Source: CAZTHM01 sp041946825
GTDB taxonomy: Bacteria; Acidobacteriota; Terriglobia; UBA7540
Assembly: GCA_041946825.1 (NCBI GenBank)
Contig: JBHGBD010000013.1
Span: forward strand, 62,001 to 126,000
Direction of reading: 5' to 3'
DNA: 64,000 nucleotides
The notes under the pieces were generated by a model. That model ran no database searches and was not told where the DNA came from. It was given only the letters and a program-made list of their open reading frames with translations. Each line of letters starts with the position of its first letter. Positions within the stretch are counted from its first letter, which is position 1. The translations under genes and the position numbers were made by a program. Positions 34,261 to 42,551 of the stretch are shown piece after piece.

Positions 34261-35427
34261 TCAACTGGGGTGTGAAAGCGCCACGACTTTTTCCGCCGCG
34301 TCCTTCATCCCGCTGGCGACGGTGAAATTCAGCCCCGATTCGCGCAGGATCTGCTGGCCGAGTTCGACGTTGGTGCCTTCCAGGCGCACCACGATGGGGA
34401 CCTTCACGCCCAGGCTGCGCGCTGCGGCCACCACGCCGTTGGCGACGATGTCGCAGCGCATGATTCCGCCGAAGATATTCACCAGCACGGCGCGCACGTG
34501 CGGGTCGCTCAAAATGATTTCGAAGCCGCGGCGGACCTGTTCCTCGTTCGCGCCGCCGCCCACGTCGAGGAAATTGGCGGGGCTCCCGCCCGCGTATTGA
34601 ATCAAATCCATCGTGGCCATGGCGAGCCCGGCGCCGTTCACCATGCAGCCGACGGTTCCGTCCAGGCGGATGTAATTCAAGTTGTAGTTCGACGCGCGGA
34701 CTTCCAGCGGGTCTTCTTCGTCCAGGTCGCGCAGTTCGCGAATATCTTTGTGGCGGTAGAGCGCGTTATCGTCAAAATTCATTTTGGCGTCGAGCGCGAG
34801 AATCCGCCCGTCGCGCGTTACGACCAGCGGGTTGATCTCGGCGAGAGAAGCATCGGTCGATTCAAAAGCCTTGTAGAGCGCGGAGAGGAATCGCGCCGCT
34901 TCGTTGACCAGCGTAGCGTCGAGGCCCAGGCCGAACGCCAGCTTGCGTGCCTGAAACGCCTGAAAACCAATCGCGGGATCGATCGGTTCCTTGAGAATTC
35001 TCTCCGGATGTTCCGCCGCGACAACCTCGATCTCGACGCCGCCTTCGCTGGAAGCCATCATCACCGGGCGCGCCGTGGCGCGGTCGATCACCAGGCCCAG
35101 ATAGAGTTCGCGCGCAATGTCGAGTCCCTCTTCGATCAGCACGCGGCGGACGATGCGGCCTTCGGCTCCTGTCTGCGGTGTCACCAGCTTTTTGCCCAAC
35201 ATTTCGTGCGCGAGGCTTTCGGCTTCCTTGGGACTCTTCGCGATCTTGACGCCGCCTGCCTTGCCGCGCCCGCCGGCGTGAATCTGCGCCTTGACGACGA
35301 CCGTTCCGCCCAGCTTTTCCGCCACTCCGCGCGCTTCTTCCGCGGTGTACGCGACGTCGCCGCGCGGCGTGGTGACGCCGAATTTGGTGAGGATCTGTTT
35401 TGCCTGGTACTCGTGGATCTTCATCAA
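34261..35427 (-). CDS. sucC: Succinyl-CoA synthetase beta subunit
   Basis: This 388-residue ATP-grasp subunit starts MKIHEYQAKQILTKFGVTTP (the first Met at 35427 precedes another), followed by the nucleotide-binding VVVKAQIHAGGRGKAGGVK and the C-terminal VNIFGGIMRCDIVANGVV. It is the first gene of sucC-sucD. The 168 bp between it and trpD is divergent promoter space. Confidence 0.97.
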   Translation of the reverse strand: MMKIHEYQAKQILTKFGVTTPRGDVAYTAEEARGVAEKLGGTVVVKAQIHAGGRGKAGGVKIAKSPKEAESLAHEMLGKKLVTPQTGAEGRIVRRVLIEEGLDIARELYLGLVIDRATARPVMMASSEGGVEIEVVAAEHPERILKEPIDPAIGFQAFQARKLAFGLGLDATLVNEAARFLSALYKAFESTDASLAEINPLVVTRDGRILALDAKMNFDDNALYRHKDIRELRDLDEEDPLEVRASNYNLNYIRLDGTVGCMVNGAGLAMATMDLIQYAGGSPANFLDVGGGANEEQVRRGFEIILSDPHVRAVLVNIFGGIMRCDIVANGVVAAARSLGVKVPIVVRLEGTNVELGQQILRESGLNFTVASGMKDAAEKVVALSHPS

Positions 35428-35595
35428 GAGAAGCCGTCAGCAATCAGCAGTCAGCCATCAGAAAGGACATCCGGCTGACCAAACATGCTGCGTTTGCGCT
35501 ACAATGCGAATTCCGTCGAATTCCGAAAGACGGCAGTATAGGCAATCCCGAATAATATTGCAATCAACCGCGACGCGTCGCGATCCGTCGGTAGA

Positions 35596-36648
35596 ATGAA
35601 CATCTCCGAAGCCATCGAATTGTTGCATCACCGAGAGGACTTGACTCGTCCACAAGCGCGCGCGGTGCTCGAGCAATTGCTGTCGGGAACCGTCGCCGAC
35701 ACGGAGATCATGGCCTTGCTCGTCGCGTTGCGCGAAAAAGGCGAGCGGGTTGACGAGCTCGTCGGCTTCGCCGAGGGAATGCGCGCCCGCGCCAGCGAAG
35801 GATTGCGCGAAGCGGGTGTGGATATCGAACCGCTCGCGCGCGGGACTCCACTTCTCGACACTTGCGGAACGGGCGGCGACGAGAAGGGAACATTCAACGT
35901 TTCGACCGCGGTGGCGCTGGTGGCGGCCGCGGCGGGCGTGCGGGTGGCGAAGCACGGCAATCGCTCGATTTCCAGCCGCTGCGGAAGCGCGGACATCCTG
36001 GAAGCGCTCGGAGTCCGCATTGACTTGCCACTCGAACGTATTCCCGAGTGCCTGGATAAAGTCGGAATGGTCTTTCTCTTCGCCCCACGGTTGCACCTGG
36101 CGATGAAGCACGTCATGCATGCGCGCCGCGCCCTGAAGACCAAAACGGTCTTCAATCTTCTCGGCCCCCTCACGAATCCGCTGGCGGCGTCGGTGCAGCT
36201 CGTGGGCGTTTACGATCGCGCGCGAACGGAATTAATGGCAGGTGTATTATCGCGACTCGGCACACGTCGCGCTTTGGTTGTGGCGGGCCACGACGGCATC
36301 GACGAGATTACGACGACCGGCGCGACGCAGATTTCCGAAACCGACGGCGGCACGGTCACGACGCGCGAGGTCAATCCGGAGGATTTTGGTCTCCCTCGCG
36401 CGACCGCCGAAGCCTTGTGTGGCGGAGATCCCGAGACCAACGCCCGGCTCATGCGCGAAGTGCTCGCGGGCGCGAAGGGGGCGCTGCGGGATCTGGTGCT
36501 GGCCAACGCTTCCGCCGCGCTCGTCGTATCGGGGAAGGCGCGCAGCTTTCCCGAGGGTGTGGCCGAAGCCGAGGAGAATATCGATTCGGGAGCGGCGGCT
36601 CGGAAACTCGACGCGCTGATTGCTGTCACTCGAGGACTTTCGAATTAG
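35596..36648 (+). CDS. trpD: Anthranilate phosphoribosyltransferase
   Basis: This 350-residue enzyme transfers the phosphoribosyl group of PRPP to anthranilate in tryptophan synthesis. It shows the PRPP motif LLDTCGTGGDEKGTFNVST (residues 87-104), KHGNRSISSRCGSADILEALG and FLFAPRLHLAMKHV with a late Mg motif. No other trp gene is adjacent. The next gene starts 10 bp after its stop. Confidence 0.96.
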   Translation: MNISEAIELLHHREDLTRPQARAVLEQLLSGTVADTEIMALLVALREKGERVDELVGFAEGMRARASEGLREAGVDIEPLARGTPLLDTCGTGGDEKGTFNVSTAVALVAAAAGVRVAKHGNRSISSRCGSADILEALGVRIDLPLERIPECLDKVGMVFLFAPRLHLAMKHVMHARRALKTKTVFNLLGPLTNPLAASVQLVGVYDRARTELMAGVLSRLGTRRALVVAGHDGIDEITTTGATQISETDGGTVTTREVNPEDFGLPRATAEALCGGDPETNARLMREVLAGAKGALRDLVLANASAALVVSGKARSFPEGVAEAEENIDSGAAARKLDALIAVTRGLSN

Positions 36649-36658
36649 AGGACGCACC

Positions 36659-38587
36659 TTGAAACTTCGACTGGGCTTCTTCGCGGGATGTTTCTTGCTC
36701 TTCGGTGCAGGAGCGGCAGTGGCAGCGTGGGCTGCGGACGCTCCCAGCGGACCGCTGTTGGTCTGGGATTTCGAGCGGGGAATCGCCAATCGCTGGGGCG
36801 GGCAATACAACACCTACATGCGCGTGCCGTCGTCGGCACGGACATATCTGGATTCATCCGTGACGCGTTCGTCCTCAGGCCATTCCTTGCGCGTGACGGC
36901 GCATCGCGACTCCGAGGGATTCTGCGGCGTGTGGATGGAATTCCGCTCTGGCACGGAAATTCCCCATCAGTATCTGGACGCGACGGCGTACCGCTATCTG
37001 AGCTTCTGGATCAAAGGCGAGAAGGGCGGGGAGGAATTCGATATCGAACTGACGGACGAAGCGACGCTTAACAACGAAGACGCGCGCCCTCGCCGGCCGC
37101 TGCGCGCCTACCTCCCCCAAGGCGCCACCACGCGATGGCAGGAGGTCAGGATTCCTCTCGCCGATTTCACCGGACTGAAGCATGCCCGGCTGGCCCGCAT
37201 AACATTGAATATTACTACGCCGGGCGATACCCGATTTTATCTGGACGATCTGGCTTTCAAGCGCCAGGTGGAGGATGCAGCCCCCGCCGCAAGTGCGGCC
37301 AGAAGTCAGCCGCCCCAGAGGCTCTACCAGGCCATGTGGGCATGGAACACCAAGCCCATCATCGAGCCGGGCGAGCGCGCCGAACTCGACCGGCTGCTGG
37401 CGTTCTGTTCCGAGAAGGGCATCCGGGAGCTATACCTGGCGGTGGAATTCGATCATGGACCGAAGACGGACAGGGCACCGGCAAAAGTCCGGGCAGCGGA
37501 AGGCTACCGCGCCTTCCTGGCTCGTGCGCACCAGCAGGGTCTGAAGGTGGAAGCCCTGGCAGGTACGCCCGAGTGGGCCGTCAAGGAACATCACGCCGCC
37601 GCCCTGGCTGCCGTCGACGCGATTCTGGCCTTCAATCGTGGGGGCGCACCCGGAACGCGCTTTGACGGAATCCATTTCGACGTGGAACCCTACATCCTGA
37701 TTGGCTACGTCGATCCCGGGAATCGCATCAAGATTCTGGGGGAATTTCTGGAAATGGTTTCGCTGTGTTCGGCGCGCGCGCGAAGCGAAAACGGCACGCG
37801 CTTCAGTTGCGATGTCCCTGCCTGGTTCTATCCGTCGGGGGAACTCGATCGCCAGCGGCTGATGGTGGGTTTCAAGGGAAAGGAAAAGCCCGTCGGCGAG
37901 CACCTGACCGACATGCTCGATTCGGTCACCATCATGGACTACGTCAACCGCGCGGACGGCGCCGGCGGGATCATTGCGCGAGGCATTCCGGCGATTGCTT
38001 ACGCGGCAACGCAGAGGAAGCAGATCGTGGTAGGCCTCGAAACGTTTCAGGAGAGAGACACCACCGCCTGGTTCGTCTGCGGACTTCCGGCGGCGGAATT
38101 CCGCCAGCGGCTGGCTCGCAGTCCACTGCGGCACGAGTTTTACTACGAGGGCTATCGCATGGCGTTGTTCTATGATGAGGTGAATTTTCATATCGGGCTT
38201 CTGGCGCCGGAAAGCATGACGCCCGCAAACCAGGCGGATTTTGAGAAAGCGCTGGTGAGCCTCGCCCGTCAGTTCGGCGTCACGGCCGACGCCAATCCCA
38301 ATCCCATCGCCCCCATCGTCGAGGTGGCGCGCGCCGGGCTGGCCAGCGATCCGGAATGGCGAGGGTTCGAGGCTTTCCAGATCGCGGATCCCGAAACCCA
38401 GCGGCCTATTTGCTGCTTCCGATCCGTCCATTTCATGCTCCCCAGTATCACCTTCCACGGTTTGGGACGCGAAGCCTTCGAAGAGGAGTTGCGTTCCAGC
38501 GTGGAATGGCTGGGAGCGAAACCCGGGTTTGGAGGAATGGCGATCCACTTCTACGATAGTTTCCGCGAAATCCTCGGGGAGAAATAA
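36659..38587 (+). CDS. Secreted CBM plus GH18-like TIM-barrel protein
   Basis: I favour a TTG start at 36659 behind AGAGG; it begins 10 bp after trpD stops. The alternative ATG at 36620 overlaps trpD. The 642-residue product has a signal peptide, a CBM-like beta sandwich to about residue 200 (WDFERGIANRWGGQYNTYMR, AYRYLSFWIKGEKG, FYLDDLAF), then a barrel with MWAWNTKPIIEPGERAELDR and DGIHFDVEPY. That last motif resembles the GH18 DxxDxDxE strand, but His replaces the first inner Asp while the catalytic Glu position is kept. Its substrate is unknown; activity needs testing. Confidence 0.75.
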   Translation: MKLRLGFFAGCFLLFGAGAAVAAWAADAPSGPLLVWDFERGIANRWGGQYNTYMRVPSSARTYLDSSVTRSSSGHSLRVTAHRDSEGFCGVWMEFRSGTEIPHQYLDATAYRYLSFWIKGEKGGEEFDIELTDEATLNNEDARPRRPLRAYLPQGATTRWQEVRIPLADFTGLKHARLARITLNITTPGDTRFYLDDLAFKRQVEDAAPAASAARSQPPQRLYQAMWAWNTKPIIEPGERAELDRLLAFCSEKGIRELYLAVEFDHGPKTDRAPAKVRAAEGYRAFLARAHQQGLKVEALAGTPEWAVKEHHAAALAAVDAILAFNRGGAPGTRFDGIHFDVEPYILIGYVDPGNRIKILGEFLEMVSLCSARARSENGTRFSCDVPAWFYPSGELDRQRLMVGFKGKEKPVGEHLTDMLDSVTIMDYVNRADGAGGIIARGIPAIAYAATQRKQIVVGLETFQERDTTAWFVCGLPAAEFRQRLARSPLRHEFYYEGYRMALFYDEVNFHIGLLAPESMTPANQADFEKALVSLARQFGVTADANPNPIAPIVEVARAGLASDPEWRGFEAFQIADPETQRPICCFRSVHFMLPSITFHGLGREAFEEELRSSVEWLGAKPGFGGMAIHFYDSFREILGEK

Positions 38588-38701
38588 CCCGCCACAAGAA
38601 ATAGCGATGAGTGGGACCTGCAAGAGCCTGGCGGACGCGCGTTGCATTTAGCGGGCAAAAAGTCTATCCTTCGAACATCCTGTCCACGGTGGAGGCTCGC
38701 G

Positions 38702-39004
38702 ATGGCGGTCGATCCGGTCCAAGCCGACCCGAAACACTACCAGGTGGAGTTCGAGAACGACCGCGTGCGGATTTTGCGGGCCACCTACGGCCCTCACGAG
38801 AAATCGGTAATGCACTCCCATCCGCCCAATGTTGTCGTCATGCTGACGGATTGCGACTTCCGGTTTTATCTCCCGCAGGGCAAGCAGCAGGGCATTCTGG
38901 GCAAAGTCGGGCAACTCCTCTGCATCGAGGAACCCTTCGAGCACGCTCCGGAAAACCTCAGCGATAAACCCTTCGAGGCGATCATCATCGAACTGAAAGG
39001 GTGA
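38702..39004 (+). CDS. Cupin-domain protein
   Basis: The ATG at 38702 sits behind GGAGG (38691-38695), giving a 100-residue single cupin barrel. Strands read VEFENDRVRILRATYGPHEKSVMHSHPPNVVVMLTD, with H-x-H metal ligands (HSHP), and then GQLLCIEEPFEHAPENLS with the second His. It may bind metal and a small ligand or oxidise it. No partner is evident. Confidence 0.82.
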   Translation: MAVDPVQADPKHYQVEFENDRVRILRATYGPHEKSVMHSHPPNVVVMLTDCDFRFYLPQGKQQGILGKVGQLLCIEEPFEHAPENLSDKPFEAIIIELKG

Positions 39005-39053
39005 GGGAATCGGCGGCGCTTTCCCCTCCTCGTCGCTCGGACAATTTTTCCTC

Positions 39054-39082
39054 TTGACAGATGTGGCCAAGAGTGGTAGTCT
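39054..39082 (+). promoter_or_regulatory. Conserved promoter-like pair in element copy 1
   Basis: TTGACA (39054-39059) and TAGTCT (39077-39082) are 17 bp apart. Copy 2 has the same boxes at the same 17-bp spacing. The -35 is perfect and the -10 matches TATAAT at three positions. Conservation of both boxes and the spacing in two copies supports function. Confidence 0.5.
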
Positions 39083-39116
39083 ACAGTTTGAGTCAATAGG
39101 CCAGAGGGGTTGGCGA

Positions 39117-39172
39117 AGAAGCCAGAAGCCAGAAGCCAGAAGCCAGAAGCCAGAAGCCAGAAGCCAGAAGCC
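39117..39172. repeat. Eight tandem AGAAGCC heptamers
   Basis: AGAAGCC is repeated eight times without interruption. Related but imperfect AGAAGTC/AGAAGCC words also occur near 32428-32452. It forms the variable insert of element copy 1. Copy 2 carries unrelated low-complexity sequence at the same place. Confidence 0.9.
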
Positions 39173-39596
39173 AGACCAAAAGGGGTTAAATAAAGGGTGG
39201 GGTTTAACCCATCAGGTCACCTGAAATGAATAGGTTACAGACCCTTGGGTTAAGCAATCCAGTGCATCTTATTGAAAACAAAAGAACTGTTTAATAATTC
39301 CATTAAGCCATCAGGTGGCTTTGAATCAATAGGTTGCGGACCATTGGGTTAAGAATGGGTTAAGATTGGGACGTTTGTGAGACTTCGATGCTCTTTGTGT
39401 GACTTGGGCCTCTTATCTTTGCTTGCGAGCGGGCTGCCGCGTTCGGGGCTGACGTGGACGAAAAAGGCGGGCAGCCAAGCGCGCCTTTTGCCGTGCTTGT
39501 AGCCGAGACGGTTCCGGCCGCCGGAAGTTCCCCCGCCCGCGACGATCCGTTAACCAGGGTGTAAATAATGCCTGCTTACACGTTCCGCACCTTTGC

Positions 39597-39625
39597 TTGA
39601 CATCACTCCCGCCTGGGCGTAGAGT
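39597..39625 (+). promoter_or_regulatory. Sigma-70-type promoter for the 39662 gene
   Basis: TTGACA (39597-39602) and TAGAGT (39620-39625) are separated by 17 bp, 36 bp before the ATG, with AGGGAGGA as ribosome site. The predicted leader is about 29 nt. Confidence 0.65.
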
Positions 39626-39661
39626 GCGCCTAAAATGCCGATCAAGTGTTAGGGAGGACAC

Positions 39662-40414
39662 ATGAAGCACAGAATCCCGTTGCACGGATTGTCCGTTGCT
39701 GCCCTGGCGCTTGTCGCCTGGGCAATTGTGGCACGACCGTCGCTCGCGTTGCCCCCACAGGAAGGTGACATTGACAATGCGCGGGTGATCGAGATGTGCA
39801 AGTTGGGGCTGGACGACGAAATCGTCATCGCCAAGATCAAGACCGGGCATACGAAGTTTTCGCTGGGCGACAGCGATCTGGTGGCCCTCAAGCAGGCGGG
39901 GGTTTCGGGCAAAGTGATTGCGGCCATGCTCGAAGCCAGCGTTCTGAAAGAGCCGCACGTCGTCATCGACGGCAACCCCGCCGAGCTGCACACGCTGGGC
40001 CAGGCGAAGGTGGGTGGCCGCCTGGGCAGCAGTCTCTCCTTCGGCATCAAATCAGTGAAAAGCAAGGCCTATCTGCAAGGACAGCACGCCGCCATCATTG
40101 TCAGCAAGAGCCCCAACATCGAGATGGAGCTGCCACCCAGCGACTCGGTTGACAACTACATCCTGGTGGTCATGGACGGCAAGGGCGACCGGCGCGAATT
40201 GGAGGTGGGCGCGGCGGGAGGAGCGGTTGGAGCCAAGCAGGGCATCCGCGCCGAAAGCATCATCAAGACGTCCTCTGACGCGCTGGGTGGACGGAAATTC
40301 AAGATCTCGGCCAGCCAGCCATTGAAGAGCGGCGAGTACATCCTCTACATCGTGGGCTCTGCCGATTTTCAGAAAGGCGTCTTTGGCAAGGGTTATGATT
40401 TCACCGTCGAGTGA
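39662..40414 (+). CDS. Secreted protein of unknown function
   Basis: This 250-residue protein has a signal peptide (HGLSVAALALVAWAIVARPSLAL). An N-terminal helical block follows (ARVIEMCKLGLDDEIVIAKIKTG ... LVALKQAGVSGKVIAAMLE), like small repeats found in acidobacterial secreted proteins. After it comes a beta-rich segment (HAAIIVSKSPNIEMELPPSD, YILVVMDGKGDRRELEVGAAGG). No enzyme motif is seen. It precedes two PEGA proteins in the same direction. Confidence 0.75.
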   Translation: MKHRIPLHGLSVAALALVAWAIVARPSLALPPQEGDIDNARVIEMCKLGLDDEIVIAKIKTGHTKFSLGDSDLVALKQAGVSGKVIAAMLEASVLKEPHVVIDGNPAELHTLGQAKVGGRLGSSLSFGIKSVKSKAYLQGQHAAIIVSKSPNIEMELPPSDSVDNYILVVMDGKGDRRELEVGAAGGAVGAKQGIRAESIIKTSSDALGGRKFKISASQPLKSGEYILYIVGSADFQKGVFGKGYDFTVE

Positions 40415-40459
40415 AGTTCGCTGTCTTGGATGACCATGGCTGGAAAGGGGGCGTGATAA

Positions 40460-41392
40460 ATGCAACGGATTCGATGGGCGCTCCCCAGTTTATGCGTGGC
40501 AGGCGCGGCAGGCCTTCTCGGCCTGCTTACGGCCACCCATTTTAGCTCGCTGGCAATTGCCCAACAGGGGGAGCCCCAGACCATTACCATTCCCGACGGC
40601 ACGCTCATCCCGCTCTACTTGATGGACAATCTCAACTCGAAAACCAACAAGTCGGACGACCCCGTGCGCTTCAAGGTGCGCGAGGATGTGCGCATTAACG
40701 GCAAGGTGGTAATCCCCTGGAATTCGCCCGGGGTGGGGAAGGTCGTGATCGTCGGTGGCCGGGGCATGGCGGGCAGGGCCGGCTCGGTTAACTTCACCGT
40801 CGAATACGTGAAGGCTGCGGATGGTTCCAATGTTCGCGTGAGAGGCGCTCCCACCATTAAAGGCGGAGGCAACACTTCTGTGGCGGCGGCCTCGGCGGTG
40901 GCGTTCGGGCCGGGGGCGCTGCTGTTTATGCGTGGCGCGCACGCCGAAATCCGCAAGGGCACCATGCTCAGCGTTTACTCGGACGGGGATCGGCAGGTCG
41001 CCGTGAAGACCACCGCACCTGTCGTTCCCGGAGCGGCGGCGGGCGGCCTTGCTGGCACTCAGCCCGCGGCGCCTGCGGCCGGACCTTCTCAGCCTCCTGC
41101 GAAGGGCGGGGTCGCAGCCGTTCAGCCTGCGGCCGGGCAATCGCAGCCAGAGGAAGATACTTCGGAAGCTGACGAAGAGCTGTCGACGGTGATCGTCAAG
41201 TCCACTCCGCCGGGCGGCGAAGTCACGCTCAACGGCCGCTTCATGGGGAGCACGCCATCCACGCTGCAATTAAAGCCCGGCGATCATACGATCGTCATCG
41301 AGAAGGAGGGTTTCATCGTATGGAAGCGCACGCTCACGGTCCGGCCGGGCGGAATCGTGAATGTGGACGCGCGCCTGGAATCGGCGCAGTAA
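40460..41392 (+). CDS. Secreted PEGA-domain protein, paralogue 1
   Basis: This 310-residue protein has an N-terminal signal (ALPSLCVAGAAGLLGLLTATHF), a beta-rich domain with IPDGTLIPLYLMDNLNSKTNKSDDPVRFKVREDV and AGRAGSVNFTVEYVKAADGSNVRV, an Ala/Pro-rich linker and a C-terminal PEGA domain (VIVKSTPPGGEVTLNGRFMG, IVIEKEGFIVWKRTL). PEGA domains bind surface structures or sugar. It is a paralogue of the next gene. A short hairpin lies just after its stop. Confidence 0.85.
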   Translation: MQRIRWALPSLCVAGAAGLLGLLTATHFSSLAIAQQGEPQTITIPDGTLIPLYLMDNLNSKTNKSDDPVRFKVREDVRINGKVVIPWNSPGVGKVVIVGGRGMAGRAGSVNFTVEYVKAADGSNVRVRGAPTIKGGGNTSVAAASAVAFGPGALLFMRGAHAEIRKGTMLSVYSDGDRQVAVKTTAPVVPGAAAGGLAGTQPAAPAAGPSQPPAKGGVAAVQPAAGQSQPEEDTSEADEELSTVIVKSTPPGGEVTLNGRFMGSTPSTLQLKPGDHTIVIEKEGFIVWKRTLTVRPGGIVNVDARLESAQ

Positions 41393-41411
41393 ACTTATCT
41401 TGTAATAAGTT
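41392..41411. terminator. AT-rich hairpin after PEGA paralogue 1
   Basis: AACTTAT (41392-41398) and ATAAGTT (41405-41411) form a perfect 7-bp stem around a 6-nt loop, followed by ATTTAATAT. It overlaps the stop codon's last base and may terminate or attenuate before the second paralogue. The stem is AT-only, so its strength is doubtful. Confidence 0.35.
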
Positions 41412-41576
41412 ATTTAATATATCCTGTCAAGGTTACACAGCCCGAGGGGCTCCTGCCTCCGGAACAGCGTCCGCTTCCGCGCCTTCCCCCTTCTCATGCT
41501 GTTTGACACCGCTGCCGCGCGGCGATAAACTCCCTGCCAGCCTCCGTCCGAAGGCCCCGCGCGACGAGGTGGTTTG

Positions 41577-42392
41577 ATGCCCATCCGACCTTACTTGACC
41601 TCTGTGTTGCTGCTGGCAACGGTTGTCCTTGTCCGGCCCCCCCGAACAGACGCGCAGACGAGTTCCGTCAAGATTCCTGACGGGACGATGGTCCGGCTGG
41701 CGCTGCTGGAGGGCCTGAGTTCCGCCACAAATCATGTGGATGATGTGGTCAATTTCGAGGTCACGGAAGAAATCCGGGTCGGTTCGGTTATCGCCATTCC
41801 GAGGGGCGCGACGGCGCGCGGGCACGTTGTGGCGGCGGAACCGAAGCGGCGGATGGGGCGCGCGGGAAAGTTGAACTTCAGCGTGGACTACGTGAAGGCG
41901 CCGGATGGCTCGAATGTCCGGGTGCGCGCCAGTTCGGCTCGTCAGGGACAGGACAAGACGGGAACGGTCATCGTCGGGAGCGTCCTGGTGGCGCCGCTGT
42001 TCCTCATCATGCGCGGCAAGGACGTCGAAATTCCCAAGGGGACGGCTTTCAACGCCTACGTGGACGGAGAGCGCGTGATCAGTTTAAGTGCCGGCGGCGC
42101 ACCGCCCGTTTCGCCCCCGGTCCAGGCAGTCCCGGCCAAGGCGACGCCCGCTCCAGCCCCGGCGGAGATTGCCGCCGAAGACCTCACGACGGTGGTCGTG
42201 AAGTCCACTCCCGACGGAGGCGACGTGACGGTGGATGGTAAGTTCATGGGGAGCACGCCTTCGACCGTGCGCCTGGCGCCGGGCGACCACGTGATCATGA
42301 TTGAGAAATCGGGTTACAAGACCTGGCAACGCACCATGAGCGTCAATCCGGGCGGCATCGTCACGATTGACGCGACGCTGGCGAAACCGTAG
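41577..42392 (+). CDS. Secreted PEGA-domain protein, paralogue 2
   Basis: This 271-residue protein starts at ATG 41577 (GAGGTGG 5 bp upstream) and repeats the plan of paralogue 1: signal peptide, IPDGTMVRLALLEGLSSATNHVDD, AGKLNFSVDYVKAPDGSNVRV, Ala/Pro linker and PEGA domain (VVVKSTPDGGDVTVDGKFMG, IMIEKSGYKTWQRTM). The two adjacent copies are a tandem duplication. A Ser/Thr kinase gene follows. Confidence 0.85.
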   Translation: MPIRPYLTSVLLLATVVLVRPPRTDAQTSSVKIPDGTMVRLALLEGLSSATNHVDDVVNFEVTEEIRVGSVIAIPRGATARGHVVAAEPKRRMGRAGKLNFSVDYVKAPDGSNVRVRASSARQGQDKTGTVIVGSVLVAPLFLIMRGKDVEIPKGTAFNAYVDGERVISLSAGGAPPVSPPVQAVPAKATPAPAPAEIAAEDLTTVVVKSTPDGGDVTVDGKFMGSTPSTVRLAPGDHVIMIEKSGYKTWQRTMSVNPGGIVTIDATLAKP

Positions 42393-42551
42393 CTGAGTTG
42401 GCAGCCATCAGCCGTCAGCGATCAGGAGTCAGCTAGCAAAAGATGTCCGCGGGTTCTTGTTGGAATCTGATGACTGGTGGCTGAGAGCTGACGGCTGAAA
42501 GCTGAGAGCATACTCGCAAGAACCGGCGGCCTGCAAAGGCGCGCCCGAATC
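42393..42551. repeat. Inverted CAGCCATCAG-type intergenic repeat
   Basis: CAGCCATCAGCCGTCAGC (about 42402-42419) and GCTGACGGCTGAAAGCTG (about 42487-42504) pair as arms with a few mismatches. Similar words occur upstream of sucC (35428-35460) and near xseA. No gene is supported. Confidence 0.65.

Larger units (their letters stand above)
39039..39370 (+). ncRNA. Twin-hairpin dispersed non-coding element, copy 1
   Basis: Compared with copy 2 (60746-61125, opposite strand) the conserved parts are: a start block with CGGACAA, TTTCCTCTTGACA, ATGTGGCCAA and TAGTCTACAGTT, then CAATAGGCCAGAGGG; a variable insert, here eight AGAAGCC heptamers (39117-39172); then two 50-nt hairpin units (39204-39253 and 39303-39352) closed by TTAACCCA/TGGGTTAA (second left arm TTAAGCCA), joined by a 49-nt linker with CTTATTGAAAACA and ACTGTTTAA; then an extra TGGGTTAA (39356-39363). 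Called ncRNA as a hypothesis only; a mobile or recombination element is the alternative. Confidence 0.45.
39005..39661. other. 657-bp intergenic region holding twin-hairpin element copy 1
   Basis: No protein gene is supported. The left half (39039-39370) is the dispersed non-coding element described separately. The right part contains the promoter at 39597-39625 for the secreted gene at 39662. The stretch 39376-39590 shows no other structure I can name. Confidence 0.75.

Noticed and set aside
39117..39172. CRISPR array
   Set aside because: AGAAGCC heptamers are directly adjacent, with no spacers.
39204..39363. Integron attC or IS200/605 end
   Set aside because: TTAACCCA/TGGGTTAA hairpins resemble neither attC R' and L' boxes nor known IS605 ends, and there is no transposase or integrase in the window.
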